Below are positions 34,802-43,684 of a DNA stretch of 64,000 nt, in pieces; the first letter of the stretch is position 1, and each line of letters begins with the position of its first letter. Below the pieces are notes generated by a model, which worked only from the letters and a program-made list of their open reading frames with translations, made no database searches and was not told the DNA's origin. The position numbers and the translations under genes are program-made. The DNA lies in contig NZ_JAKIKR010000018.1 in NCBI RefSeq assembly GCF_023284025.1, positions 1 to 64,000 of the forward strand, given 5' to 3'. This DNA is from Shewanella abyssi (GTDB lineage Bacteria > Pseudomonadota > Gammaproteobacteria > Enterobacterales > Shewanellaceae).

Positions 34802-37800
34802 TTAGGCCGATACTGCAGCCACTACCTTTTCAACCTTTACCGCACACACCTTAAATTCAGGGATTTTGGCAACAGGGTCTAAGGCATTATTAGTCAGCTT
34901 ATTTGCAGCGGCCTCCGCAAAGTGAAACGGCAAGAAGATGACCCCAGCTTGTGCACGCTTGGTGACAAAGGCATCAATCTCAATCTCACCACGTCGAGTC
35001 GAAAGTTTAAGCTTATCGCCATTGTTGATCTGCAGTTTTTCGGCGTCAAATACCGAGATCATCACCCGTGGCGTAGCAAGCTCATTAAGCCCTGCTGTTT
35101 TACGGGTGAGTGTTCCGGTATGGAACTGCTCCAGCAGGCGGCCAGTAGACAGCATTAACGGGTAGTCGTCGCAGGGCATTTCAGCTGGCAGTCGATATTG
35201 CACTGGGCGCATCTTGCCTTTGCCGTGGGTAAACTGCTGACTATGTAATATTGGCGTACCAGGGTGACCTTCTGCCGGGCAAGGCCACTGCAGTCCTTGG
35301 CGTCCACTGGCGGTTTCACTGTCAATCACTTTCCAAGTAATACCACGATACTGCGGCGTTACTTCGGTGATCTCATGCCAGATCTGTCGCTCAGTTTGAT
35401 AGTGCCAATCGTCGCCCATCTGCTGGGCAATAAGCTGGATTATCTGCCAATCGTTCTTGGCTTCGCCTGGCGGTTTTACCGCGGGCAGTAACTGCTGAAC
35501 TCGGCGCTCGGTATTGGTAAAGTGCCCCTGTTTTTCAGCAAATGCCGCCGCAGGTAATACCACGTCGGCAAGCTCGGCCGTTTCGGTTAAGAAGATATCT
35601 TGTACCACCACAAACTCGGCGGCCTTTAAGCCTGCAAGCACATGCTTTTGGTCAGGATCACTTAGCACAGGGTTTTCACCCATGACATATAACGCTTTGA
35701 GCGAGCCATGGGCTAGAGCGTGCATCATTTCGGTGGCTGAAATACCTTTCTCTGATGACAAGTCATCTTTGCCCCATGCCTTTCTAAAGCGCATTTGTAT
35801 TAATGGGTCATCCAGCTTTTGATAGCCAGTAAAGTAATTCGGTAGCGCGCCCATATCGCAAGCACCCTGTACATTACTTTGGCCACGCAGGGGGTTTATG
35901 CCAGCCCCTTTAATACCGATATTGCCGCATAATAACTGCAAGTTAGAGATAGCGGTAACATTGTCATGGCCAGAGGTATGCTGAGTAATTCCCATCGCAT
36001 AGTAAATGGCCGTTTTTTTCGCGGTGCCAATCAGGCGAGCAAGTTCGACGATATCGTTCGCTGCGACCCCGGTGATGACAGCGCTGTTTTCAGGGCTGTA
36101 GTCGTCGCTCATCACTTCATCGAACAGTTGGCTAAAGCCTTCTACCCGCTGTTGAATATAGTCTAAATCATGCCAATCATTCTTGATGATCTGCTGCATG
36201 ATGGCATTTAGCAGCATCACATCGGTGCCAGGTTTCTGCGCAACATAAAGCTGGGCTTTATCGGCGATAGAGACTTTCTTCGGATCGGCAACAATTAGGC
36301 GAGCACCATGATTTTTCATCGCCAACTTTATATGTGAAGCAATAATGGGGTGAGCACTTTCAGTGTCAGATCCAATGATAAAGATCAGATCGGAATGTTT
36401 AATGCTGGGGATGTCATTGGTCATTGCGCCGCTGCCAAGGCTTTCGCGAAGTGCTGTGACGGTAGATGCATGGCAAAGACGAGCGCAGTGATCTACGTTG
36501 TTGTTACCGATAACGCTGCGGAACAGTTTTTGGAATAGGTAGTTATCTTCGTTAGTGGCTTTAGCCGATGACAGACCCGCGATAGACTTGGCACCATGCT
36601 CAGCTTTTATTGAGCTAAATGTTTTGCCAATTAGGCTAATCGCCTCCTGCCAACTGGCAGGCGTTAATACCCCATTCTTACGAATAAGGGGCGTTGTTAG
36701 GCGCTTATCACTGTTAACAAAGTCAAAACCAAAACGTCCCTTAACACAGAGCATGCCCGCGTTGACAGGCGAATTTATATCGCCGCTAATGTGGCGAATT
36801 TGATTCTTCTGTTTATCGACATGCATCTCAACACGGCAACCAATGCCACAATAAGTACAAATGGTTGAGACCGTTTCCAATGGTGCCTTTAGCTCAGTGG
36901 TTAACCCTTGGGTCTTATCACGTGAGTCGACTAACGCACCGGTTGGACAAACTTGCACACAGTTACCACATTGCACGCAATCGCTGTCATTCATGCTGGC
37001 GCTAAAGCCGACTCTTGGGGCGTTACGCTGAGTGGCTTTATTTGAAGATGGCAACACTTGGTAATGATCTTTTTCAAAACAGATCGCGTTGTGGCCACTG
37101 GCACCTTGGCAGGTTTCAACGCAGGCACCGCAGCTGATGCAGCGGTTGGCATCGAACGTGATAAAAGGCGCACTGGTGTCGACGTTAAAATGTTGCGCTT
37201 TGCTGGTATCGAGTTCTGCAGCCTTAACCTTGTACTCGGTGGCGTAATCTCTCAGTTTACAATCAGTATTAGCCTGACAAGCACATTCTAGGCAGCGTGC
37301 CGCCTCTTTCATGGCTTCATCTGGGGCAAAACCAAGTTCCACTTCGCTGAAGTTAAGTGCGCGTTGTAGCTTTGCCAATTCTGGCATTTTACTGCGTAGT
37401 TGCAGCTTTGTATCAGGATAGAGCGCGTTGCTGCCAAGCGTTGCCAGTTGGCTGGTTTTTTCCGCTTTAGTGGCATTGAATAGCTGTTTTTCAAGCTCAC
37501 ATGTCAATCCTAGTGTTAGCAGTTTTTCAATGGCGTCGGCGGCTTTTCTGCCATCGGCCACGGCGGCAACTGCAGTTGCTGGCCCTGTTCGAGAATCGCC
37601 GATGACAAATAGCTTATCAAGCCCAGCTGAATGCCCGGCAGACATCGTATGTTCGCAGCCCTCAAATGTGTTCCAGCGAGTCAGCGCGACAGCACCTGTC
37701 GCCAGTTGGCTATCAGGATGATTTAAAAATTCCATATCAGGTGTTTGAGAAACTGCCGGGATCACGGTATCAAAGGCTTCGACAAAGGTTTCGCCGGTCG

Positions 37801-39076
37801 GCTTTGGCGAGCGGCGACCAGAGGCATCGGCGTCACCGAGTGCCATTATCTCGAAGGTCACTTGCTTGACTCGGCCAGTTTCATCACCGTGGTTTTCAAT
37901 GGGGTTAGTGAGAAAATGGAACTTAATTCCCTCTTGCTCAGCTTCATAGATCTCGTAAGGCTCAGCAGGCATTTCAGCGCGAGTTCGACGATAAATTAAA
38001 GTGACATCAGCGCCATCGCGCTTGGCGGTGCGAGCGCAATCGATGGCAGTATTACCGCCGCCAATGACGGCGACTTTGTTGCCTGTCTGGTAGGTTTGTT
38101 CAGTGCAGTAATCTTTAAGATAGTCAACGCCCAAGTAACAACCATCGAGCTCGATACCTGGGTAGTTCATCGGCACCGCTTTTTGCGCACCAATGGCGAG
38201 GCAGACGGCGTCAAAACCCGCCAGTAAACCGTTTAAATGGATATCTCTACCAAGGCGAACGTTGGTCTGAATATTCAGACCATTCTGGCATAACAGATCA
38301 ATCTCTTTATCGAGAATCGCTTTAGGTAAGCGATATTCAGGAATACCGTATCTTAGCCAGCCGCCGGCTTGGGGCATGGACTCAAATATCGTGACATCAT
38401 GGCCATTATTAGACAGATAATAGCCTGCCGATATTCCCGCTGGGCCACTACCAATAATGGCGACTTTTTTGTGAGTCGCTGGCATTTTGGGTGGCACATA
38501 GGGGGTATCACCTTCAAGATCGAGATCGGCTGCGTGGCGTTTGAGCTGTCGAATCGCCACGGGTTCATCCACTAGGCCGCGTCGACATTCTGTTTCGCAA
38601 AATGCAGGGCAGACACGTCCAATAGATAAAGGCAGTGGTAGCGTTTGCTTAATCACTTTTACTGCTTCGCGATGGTCGCCCTGCGCTATGTGGTACAGGT
38701 AGGACTGCACATCGACGCCAGCGGGGCAGGCGGTTTGGCACGGAGCTTCGCAATCGGCAAAGTGATCCGACAAAATAGTGTGTAAGGCGGCTTTACGTTG
38801 TTTACTCAGCGCGGCTGATTGGGTGATAACTTCAATATTTTGCGAGTCAATATCAGCCACTTTGGTTTCACAGGCGCGAACAGTACAGAGTTTTCCATCG
38901 GCATTTTTAAGCTCAATATGGCAGAGGTTACAGTGCTGCTTAGTGTCGATCACCAATGAGCTTGCAGGGCTTTTACACAAATTAGGGATCGCGATATCAG
39001 CATTCAATGCTGCATCGAGTAGGGTATCTTGTTGATAGGCGTTAAGGGTTTTGCCATCAATACGTATTTTTTTCAT
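34802..39076 (-). CDS. Formate dehydrogenase alpha subunit fused to ferredoxin and GltD-like modules
   Basis: A 1424-residue cytoplasmic-type oxidoreductase. In order: a 2Fe-2S ferredoxin domain (about 1-75); a GltD/DPD-type Fe-S domain with CEAPCQTACPAGVD and CPAFCETECRRG (about 110-180); an FAD/NAD(P)-binding reductase domain (GSGPAGISAGYYL near 210, GGGNTAIDCARTAKRDG near 335); paired 4Fe-4S motifs CISCGACVETC and CVQCGNCVQVC (about 645-710); and a molybdopterin catalytic domain starting CTYCGIGC (about 739). The position of the catalytic Sec in E. coli FdhF is a Cys (CARLCHAS, near 868). It resembles stand-alone NAD(P)-linked formate dehydrogenases, and the fused GltD-like part would transfer electrons to NAD(P). 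I associate this fusion with Shewanella. No fdhD or fdoGHI genes are adjacent. Confidence 0.88.
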   Translation of the reverse strand: MKKIRIDGKTLNAYQQDTLLDAALNADIAIPNLCKSPASSLVIDTKQHCNLCHIELKNADGKLCTVRACETKVADIDSQNIEVITQSAALSKQRKAALHTILSDHFADCEAPCQTACPAGVDVQSYLYHIAQGDHREAVKVIKQTLPLPLSIGRVCPAFCETECRRGLVDEPVAIRQLKRHAADLDLEGDTPYVPPKMPATHKKVAIIGSGPAGISAGYYLSNNGHDVTIFESMPQAGGWLRYGIPEYRLPKAILDKEIDLLCQNGLNIQTNVRLGRDIHLNGLLAGFDAVCLAIGAQKAVPMNYPGIELDGCYLGVDYLKDYCTEQTYQTGNKVAVIGGGNTAIDCARTAKRDGADVTLIYRRTRAEMPAEPYEIYEAEQEGIKFHFLTNPIENHGDETGRVKQVTFEIMALGDADASGRRSPKPTGETFVEAFDTVIPAVSQTPDMEFLNHPDSQLATGAVALTRWNTFEGCEHTMSAGHSAGLDKLFVIGDSRTGPATAVAAVADGRKAADAIEKLLTLGLTCELEKQLFNATKAEKTSQLATLGSNALYPDTKLQLRSKMPELAKLQRALNFSEVELGFAPDEAMKEAARCLECACQANTDCKLRDYATEYKVKAAELDTSKAQHFNVDTSAPFITFDANRCISCGACVETCQGASGHNAICFEKDHYQVLPSSNKATQRNAPRVGFSASMNDSDCVQCGNCVQVCPTGALVDSRDKTQGLTTELKAPLETVSTICTYCGIGCRVEMHVDKQKNQIRHISGDINSPVNAGMLCVKGRFGFDFVNSDKRLTTPLIRKNGVLTPASWQEAISLIGKTFSSIKAEHGAKSIAGLSSAKATNEDNYLFQKLFRSVIGNNNVDHCARLCHASTVTALRESLGSGAMTNDIPSIKHSDLIFIIGSDTESAHPIIASHIKLAMKNHGARLIVADPKKVSIADKAQLYVAQKPGTDVMLLNAIMQQIIKNDWHDLDYIQQRVEGFSQLFDEVMSDDYSPENSAVITGVAANDIVELARLIGTAKKTAIYYAMGITQHTSGHDNVTAISNLQLLCGNIGIKGAGINPLRGQSNVQGACDMGALPNYFTGYQKLDDPLIQMRFRKAWGKDDLSSEKGISATEMMHALAHGSLKALYVMGENPVLSDPDQKHVLAGLKAAEFVVVQDIFLTETAELADVVLPAAAFAEKQGHFTNTERRVQQLLPAVKPPGEAKNDWQIIQLIAQQMGDDWHYQTERQIWHEITEVTPQYRGITWKVIDSETASGRQGLQWPCPAEGHPGTPILHSQQFTHGKGKMRPVQYRLPAEMPCDDYPLMLSTGRLLEQFHTGTLTRKTAGLNELATPRVMISVFDAEKLQINNGDKLKLSTRRGEIEIDAFVTKRAQAGVIFLPFHFAEAAANKLTNNALDPVAKIPEFKVCAVKVEKVVAAVSA

Positions 39077-39396
39077 CGCAAGGGCCTTTTAGTTATAGGG
39101 CATCACAGCTTGCTGCAGTCACTCTTGGGCACTCATGTGCCGTTTATTGCAGTTGTGCGCTCGGCGAAATTTTATGAATTTGAGTATACCCTCGCATCTT
39201 TTTTAGACTGAAAGTTGCAGCTTAAGTTTTTGCTAAAATTGCAGGTGGATTCACAAAGGCTAATGGAAGTGTGCGCTAGGGAAGTGGCGTGGGTTGGTAA
39301 GTGTGCGTTAGGTAGCGTTTGTTGTGCGTCCGCTAGCAGCGGGTTGCTGGAAGCACTGATACATCAAGCTGCGCATTCACTTTTGTAAAAAGAAAA

Positions 39397-39531
39397 GTCG
39401 TAGCGCTTCGTCCATTCTTGAAATAAATAGTAGAGCCAAGGGGCAAAGCGCTTGTCCCCGCTGTTGATTTCATAAGAGCCAAACTCTCAGCGCCCCGGCG
39501 AAATTTATGAGAAGCGAAATTTCCAACGGGG
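39397..39531. repeat. Module A repeat, copy 2
   Basis: The same three-hairpin series as at 22946 and 63119, but more diverged: hairpin 1 is weakened, hairpin 2 keeps GGGG/CCCC with an insertion after it, and hairpin 3 (CCCCG-gc-GAAATTT with AAATTTC-caa-CGGGG) is intact with a longer loop. Confidence 0.75.
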
Positions 39532-39620
39532 GTGATTAGATTCTGCTATTTAGGTTATATGCCTTTAAGTAATGGCGTTTACTGAAAGCTACAAATTCTA
39601 GCTTTAGTATTGGATATGCA

Positions 39621-39908
39621 AATGCTGAATGGTTGCGCTTTTATAATCCGGTGTAGATGCGGTTGAGGCCTTCGGTTTCAGGGATGAAACCGTAGAGCAT
39701 TCAGGGACCCTTTCTTTTATAAAGAGTTGCGGCGAGTCTCAGTTGCGTCTGCACATAAGGTCGTTCATTCACATCTGACCTATAGGGATATGGGAAATGT
39801 CGTTATGATGTCGGGAACATCATCGACCATGTGATCACGACATTCGGACTTCCTGTCCAGCACCTGCCGCAGGCAATTGGAGCCACTTTAGTCTGAAGTT
39901 CACTGATA
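39621..39908 (+). repeat. Module B repeat, copy 1 (full)
   Basis: Starts aatgctgaatggttgcgc and includes hairpin CGGTTTC-agggat-GAAACCG (39673-39692). It ends with a 162-bp block nearly identical to 42049-42210. Within that block AATGTCGT and ACGACATT form an outer 8-bp stem enclosing the perfect hairpin ATGATG-tcgggaa-CATCAT. Confidence 0.8.
39747..39908 (+). repeat. 162-bp direct repeat, left copy
   Basis: Differs from the right copy (42049-42210) at only three positions by eye. The two copies are in the same orientation, 2302 bases apart, and bracket the genes at 40127 and 40597. Confidence 0.9.
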
Positions 39909-40126
39909 CTGATGAATATCTTAACAACTCACTAACCGCTGCATATTTACTGATTTATTGCTTTGCACACAGATACAAATGATGAAAGTGCTTCAAGTTA
40001 AGGTTTGAAAAACACAGAGCATTGATATCTGCTAGAAAGCTCGTTATGTTATTGATTGTCAATGGCTGGCTAAGTCTATTTGAATAAGCTGTTCGCTACA
40101 AAAAGTTAAAATCTAAAGGATTGGAT

Positions 40127-40369
40127 ATGAATAAGTTTTCAACAGTTCGTTTTTGGTTATCGCTAATCATCTTACCGCTCTTACTAGTCGGTGCTGTTTA
40201 CAACATTGGTTACTTAGTTGGCTATAACATCAATGCTGATGAATTTGGTTTACCTGTAAATTTCAGTTCAATGGGGTTAATTGCAGCAGGAATGTGTTCA
40301 ATTCAGCCATTTATTAAAACTATTAAAGAATTACAACTAAGAATCTATTCTAAGTCTTCAGCAAACTAG
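40127..40369 (+). CDS. Small membrane protein, unknown
   Basis: An 80-residue protein with two hydrophobic segments (about 10-32 and 45-62) and a short basic tail. The ATG at 40127 follows AAAGGA at 6-base spacing, so the start two codons earlier is not needed. No family is recognised. It lies inside the segment bounded by the 162-bp direct repeats, and its base composition is AT-rich compared with the flanking housekeeping genes. Confidence 0.55.
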   Translation: MNKFSTVRFWLSLIILPLLLVGAVYNIGYLVGYNINADEFGLPVNFSSMGLIAAGMCSIQPFIKTIKELQLRIYSKSSAN

Positions 40370-40596
40370 GTATAGTTTCTACCACGATTACAACTATGGG
40401 TAGTCCAGCGCATACATAAACTATTTATTCCAAATTCTTTCGAAGTCCAAAAAAGTTTAGCTAATGAAAAATTCCACTTTAGAATTATTGAGGGTAAGTC
40501 AAGCCATATATAGCTTTGATTTTACTTTGGTTTTAGGTGCTGATTTTTCATAACTTGTATTGAAGGAAAAGGCGTAGCATAGTGCAAGGATCAATT

Positions 40597-41781
40597 ATGT
40601 TAGGATCAATTAATAGGGATATTATTTTGGAAAAAATTTGTTTAGCGTTGGTAGGAATTATTTTTAGCTGCAATATTGGTGTCGTTTTGGCGTCGCAACA
40701 GCCTGTTAACGGAAATTTAGATACATTAGTTTCTGATGTATGCAATAAAAAGGTGGTGCTATTAGGTGAAGATGCCAACCATGGCAGTGGTAAGACAATT
40801 GAAACAAAAACATTATTGATTAAACGCCTTATCGAGGAGTGTGGTTTTTCAGCCGTTTTTTTTGAAAGTCCCGTATATGATTTTCTGCACTTTGAGCATG
40901 CAGTGTCAATTAACACCGCTACCGAAATGCAGTTAGCCCAATCTATTGGTGGACTTTGGTCTCGTACGAAATCTATAGCTCCTCTTATCCCATATCTTTA
41001 TAACAAATCTGTTAAAGGGCAGGTAAAGCTTGCTGGTATTGATTCTCAAACAGGGGCTAATCAACCTTTCTTGCAGAATGAGCTACCTAAAAGGTTTTCT
41101 GGATACTTGCAAGGAGATAGACAGCAGGCTTGTGAAAGTGAGTTGTACCGTTATTTGAATTGGCAGTATGACGATACACATCTTTATAATGATGAGACTC
41201 TAAGGCGGATTGCTGAATGTGCTACCGAGGCTAAAACCAAAGTTGATCAAATGGTTACCGCAACAAGTGTCACTGTTGAAGATAAGTTTATGCTGGATAA
41301 TTTTACAAAGTATCTAGCGTTTCCAGCAGGTGATTATTTTAACCTACGAGACCAAGCAATGGCAGAAAATATAGCATGGCATTTATCCAAGTTGCCAGCA
41401 GATACCAAAGTAATTGTTTGGTGTGCCACAATACATGCAGCGCGCACCTTAGCTCCTTCGTCACGAATTTCAATGGGCTCTTATGTGCATCAATCAATAA
41501 AAGGTGAAGTCGCCAGCATTGGTTTCAGTGCGTTAACTGGGAGCTATGGACGCTCACAATCTCAATCGAAAACCATAGAAGCTGCTGAACTGGAGACTCT
41601 AGCATTTGTCGATAGTGCTAAAGATATAGCCTATTTTGATAAGGAGTCATTGGATAGATTAGGGCAAATCTCTGCACACCCAATTTCATATAATAAGCCG
41701 GCAACGAAGAACTGGAGCCTTGTTTTAGATGGTCTTGTTGTCCTCCGCCAAGAGTATCCCTTAAAATCTAACGAGCATTAA
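40597..41781 (+). CDS. Erythromycin esterase-family hydrolase, probably secreted
   Basis: A 394-residue protein of the EreA/EreB superfamily. The hallmark LGEDANHGSGKT (about 56-67) corresponds to GEATHG of Ere enzymes, and a later FFESPVYDFL segment (about 90) supplies the conserved Glu. Family members open macrolide lactones or have succinoglycan-related or unknown roles; most chromosomal homologues are not shown to confer resistance. The ATG at 40597 follows AAGGA. An N-terminal hydrophobic segment (about 14-34, ending VVLAS) looks like a signal peptide, which is unusual for resistance enzymes. The gene is AT-rich and flanked by direct repeats, which suggests acquisition. Confidence 0.75.
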   Translation: MLGSINRDIILEKICLALVGIIFSCNIGVVLASQQPVNGNLDTLVSDVCNKKVVLLGEDANHGSGKTIETKTLLIKRLIEECGFSAVFFESPVYDFLHFEHAVSINTATEMQLAQSIGGLWSRTKSIAPLIPYLYNKSVKGQVKLAGIDSQTGANQPFLQNELPKRFSGYLQGDRQQACESELYRYLNWQYDDTHLYNDETLRRIAECATEAKTKVDQMVTATSVTVEDKFMLDNFTKYLAFPAGDYFNLRDQAMAENIAWHLSKLPADTKVIVWCATIHAARTLAPSSRISMGSYVHQSIKGEVASIGFSALTGSYGRSQSQSKTIEAAELETLAFVDSAKDIAYFDKESLDRLGQISAHPISYNKPATKNWSLVLDGLVVLRQEYPLKSNEH

Positions 41782-41914
41782 ATTACTGACTATTAGTGGC
41801 TCTCTAGGTTTATTGGTACATCATACAGATAAATAGGGGGAAATGGTCATCAATAAAAGGCTTTGTGTCTTCTCTGGCAAACCAAGCCACCAATCATTAT
41901 TTGCTTTGCGAAAT

Positions 41915-42210
41915 CAGTGCAGATGCGGTTGAGGCCGTCGGAAACAGGACGTTTTTGTTGAGCCCACAAGGCCAATTCAGTTCCATACAGAATTTGGCAT
42001 TCCCTCCGATCATGGAGGTCAGACGTGCTTGCGGCGAGTCACGGCAGTGTCTGCACATAAGGTCGTTCATTCACATCTGACCCATAGGGATATGGGAAAT
42101 GTCGTTATGATGTCGGGAACATCATCGACCATGTGATCACGACATTCGGACTTCCTGTCCAGCACCTGCCGTAGGCAATTGGAACCACTTTAGTCTGAAG
42201 TTCACTGATA
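41915..42210 (+). repeat. Module B repeat, copy 2
   Basis: Hairpin CGGAAAC-aggac-GTTTTTG at 41939-41957 pairs fully if two G-T pairs are allowed. After a 90-base section unlike copy 1, the two copies become almost identical from 42049 to 42210. Confidence 0.8.
42049..42210 (+). repeat. 162-bp direct repeat, right copy
   Basis: Partner of 39747-39908. Such high identity over only this part points to recent duplication or gene conversion, and the pair is a substrate for homologous recombination. Confidence 0.9.
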
Positions 42211-42495
42211 TAGATGAAGAGCTTAAAAAATAAGCGTGCCCATTCCTCGATTTGCTATTGAGTACAAATAAAAAACAGAGTAAATTCAAATGTCTAAAAA
42301 GTGTACTTGCACGGTTTGCAGGATATATGAGGCAAGTTAATCCCCCATTCTCGTTTATCCAGCAGGTATATTTTTGGGGAATAGTTAAAAGCGTTTATAA
42401 ATTAATTGTTTATTGATACGCGTGCTGACAGATCTAACCTGATAAACGTATAACGCGCAAATACTAAGACGTTAGCAGTAATTTAGAGATCATAT

Positions 42496-43002
42496 ATGGC
42501 AGGAATATTTAGTTTCAAATGCTCTTCATGCGATAAAATCCATGAAGGCTCACCGAGTTTTGGCTTTAACGCTCCAGATCCCTACTTGGAGCAGAGTGAA
42601 GATGTAAAAGAGCAGGGAAAACTTACTAAGGATCTTTGTTTTTATACTGACGAAGATGGCACGCACTATTTTGTGCGAGCTGTAATGGAAATTTCTATAG
42701 ATGGTGTAAGTGAACCATTTACTTGGGGCGTATGGAGTTCGCTGAGTAAATCTAGTTATGACCGATACGTTGAAACATATGATAACCCTGATTTAAAAGA
42801 TTGCTTTTTCGGGTGTTTTTCTAATTATTTACCGTATTATGAAAGTACGTATGCACTAAAGTTGGAAGTTCAACCTCAGGAAAATAATCAAAGGCCCCTG
42901 CTGGTTCCACATGAATCTGAGCATCAGCTAGTTATTGATTTTGAAAATGGTATTAGTATTTCAAGAGCGCAAGAGATTGCAGAAAAGTGCATGCATAGCT
43001 AA
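42496..43002 (+). CDS. DUF2199 family protein
   Basis: A 168-residue soluble protein matching the DUF2199 pattern. It starts with a CxxC knuckle (FKCSSCDKIHEGSPSFGF), followed by DLCFYTDEDGTHYFVRAVMEISI, the Trp-rich FTWGVWSSLS (about 76-85), and FFGCFSNYLPYYEST (about 103-117). The family is widespread, of unknown function, and often encoded by solitary accessory genes. The Cys pair may bind zinc. It lies in the accessory island between module B copy 2 and a small lipoprotein gene. Confidence 0.8.
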   Translation: MAGIFSFKCSSCDKIHEGSPSFGFNAPDPYLEQSEDVKEQGKLTKDLCFYTDEDGTHYFVRAVMEISIDGVSEPFTWGVWSSLSKSSYDRYVETYDNPDLKDCFFGCFSNYLPYYESTYALKLEVQPQENNQRPLLVPHESEHQLVIDFENGISISRAQEIAEKCMHS

Positions 43003-43075
43003 CCAACGCTTGCAGTCTGACGCCAAAACTTCCGCGTTTTGTGTTACTCGCTGCGCTCAGATTTATGATGGGTGG
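43003..43075. other. attC-like fragment after the DUF2199 gene
   Basis: The text taaccaacgcttgcag, followed by gacgccaaaac and gcgttttgtgttactcgctgcgctcag, resembles the first half of integron attC sites. The matching 3' half is not evident. No integrase is in the window. Confidence 0.25.
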
Positions 43076-43170
43076 CATTGATTAATAATGGCTGGCTATT
43101 ACTGATATTTTTCAAGACTATCAATGCAAGAGATAAAGTCAGTTGCATTTAACTAAAACATGGAACGCAA

Positions 43171-43479
43171 ATGCTTAAGAAATTATTATTCTCTTTTATA
43201 ACCGTATTATCTATTTCAGGGTGTGCTACTAAAACTATCGGCCCGACACCTGCAGGTGAAAATACTTTTGTAATTTCAAGACAAGAAGGTGCTTTCCCAT
43301 CTGGTGATGAACCGTTACTCGCAGAAGCTTTAGGTGAAGCAAATCGCTTTTGTGGTAGTTTATCTAAAGCGTTCAAACTCATTAATACTCACGAAAACTC
43401 TGGGCCTTATATTTTAGGTAACTATCCTAAGGCCACAGTCACTTTTGAGTGCATTAATAAAACTAAAGGTAAGGTGTAA
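43171..43479 (+). CDS. Small lipoprotein, unknown
   Basis: A 102-residue protein with signal MLKKLLFSFITVLSISGC (lipobox SISGC, Cys18). The mature part includes NTFVISRQEGAFPSGDEPLLAEALGEANRFCG and two more cysteines that could pair. Proteins of this pattern are frequent as short gammaproteobacterial lipoproteins without assigned function. GGAA precedes the ATG at short spacing. It is the last gene of the accessory island. Confidence 0.6.
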   Translation: MLKKLLFSFITVLSISGCATKTIGPTPAGENTFVISRQEGAFPSGDEPLLAEALGEANRFCGSLSKAFKLINTHENSGPYILGNYPKATVTFECINKTKGKV

Positions 43480-43588
43480 CCGGCTTAAAGCAAGAATTAA
43501 AAGCGGGACTGTTAACAGTTTACTTGGTTTCACTTCGCTTCACATTTTAGCGAATCATTACTTAACCTGTTATTTGGGTGTTATTGAT
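43477..43588. other. attC-like sequence after the small lipoprotein gene
   Basis: Starts just before the lipoprotein stop (gtgtaaccggcttaaagc) and ends with cctgttatttgggtgttat. The arrangement, a 3' core like GTTAT and an internal ttcacttcgcttcac arm, resembles Vibrio-type attC sites, but arm pairing is imperfect. Given as a candidate only. Confidence 0.3.
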
Positions 43589-43684
43589 TAGCAATATCTG
43601 GCTGGGATATAGAAGTTTAGTGTCTAGCGTATCAAGGCTTTGGAAAGAGCCAATAGCGATTAAAGCTTTATGCCTTCAGTACGA

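Larger units (their letters stand above)
39077..40126. other. Repeat-rich non-coding region, left part of accessory island
   Basis: About 1050 bases without a credible gene. The first 130 bases hold the formate dehydrogenase promoter. Then come module A copy 2 (39397-39531), an 89-bp spacer and module B copy 1 (39621-39908), which includes the left member of the 162-bp direct repeat. The last 200 bases are AT-rich. Confidence 0.6.
41782..42495. other. Repeat-bearing non-coding region
   Basis: Contains module B copy 2 (41915-42210). The remainder is AT-rich, with only a 16-codon open frame (42290-42340, Cys-rich start MSKKCTCTVC) that I do not count as a gene. The short stretch acgttagc at about 42469 precedes the DUF2199 gene. 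Confidence 0.5.

Noticed and set aside
41865..42080. 71-codon open frame between the esterase and DUF2199 genes
   Set aside because: It lies almost entirely within module B copy 2, and its frame is not kept in the other copies.
42290..42340. 16-codon Cys-rich frame (MSKKCTCTVC start)
   Set aside because: Too short and without ribosome site or terminator; chance is a sufficient explanation.
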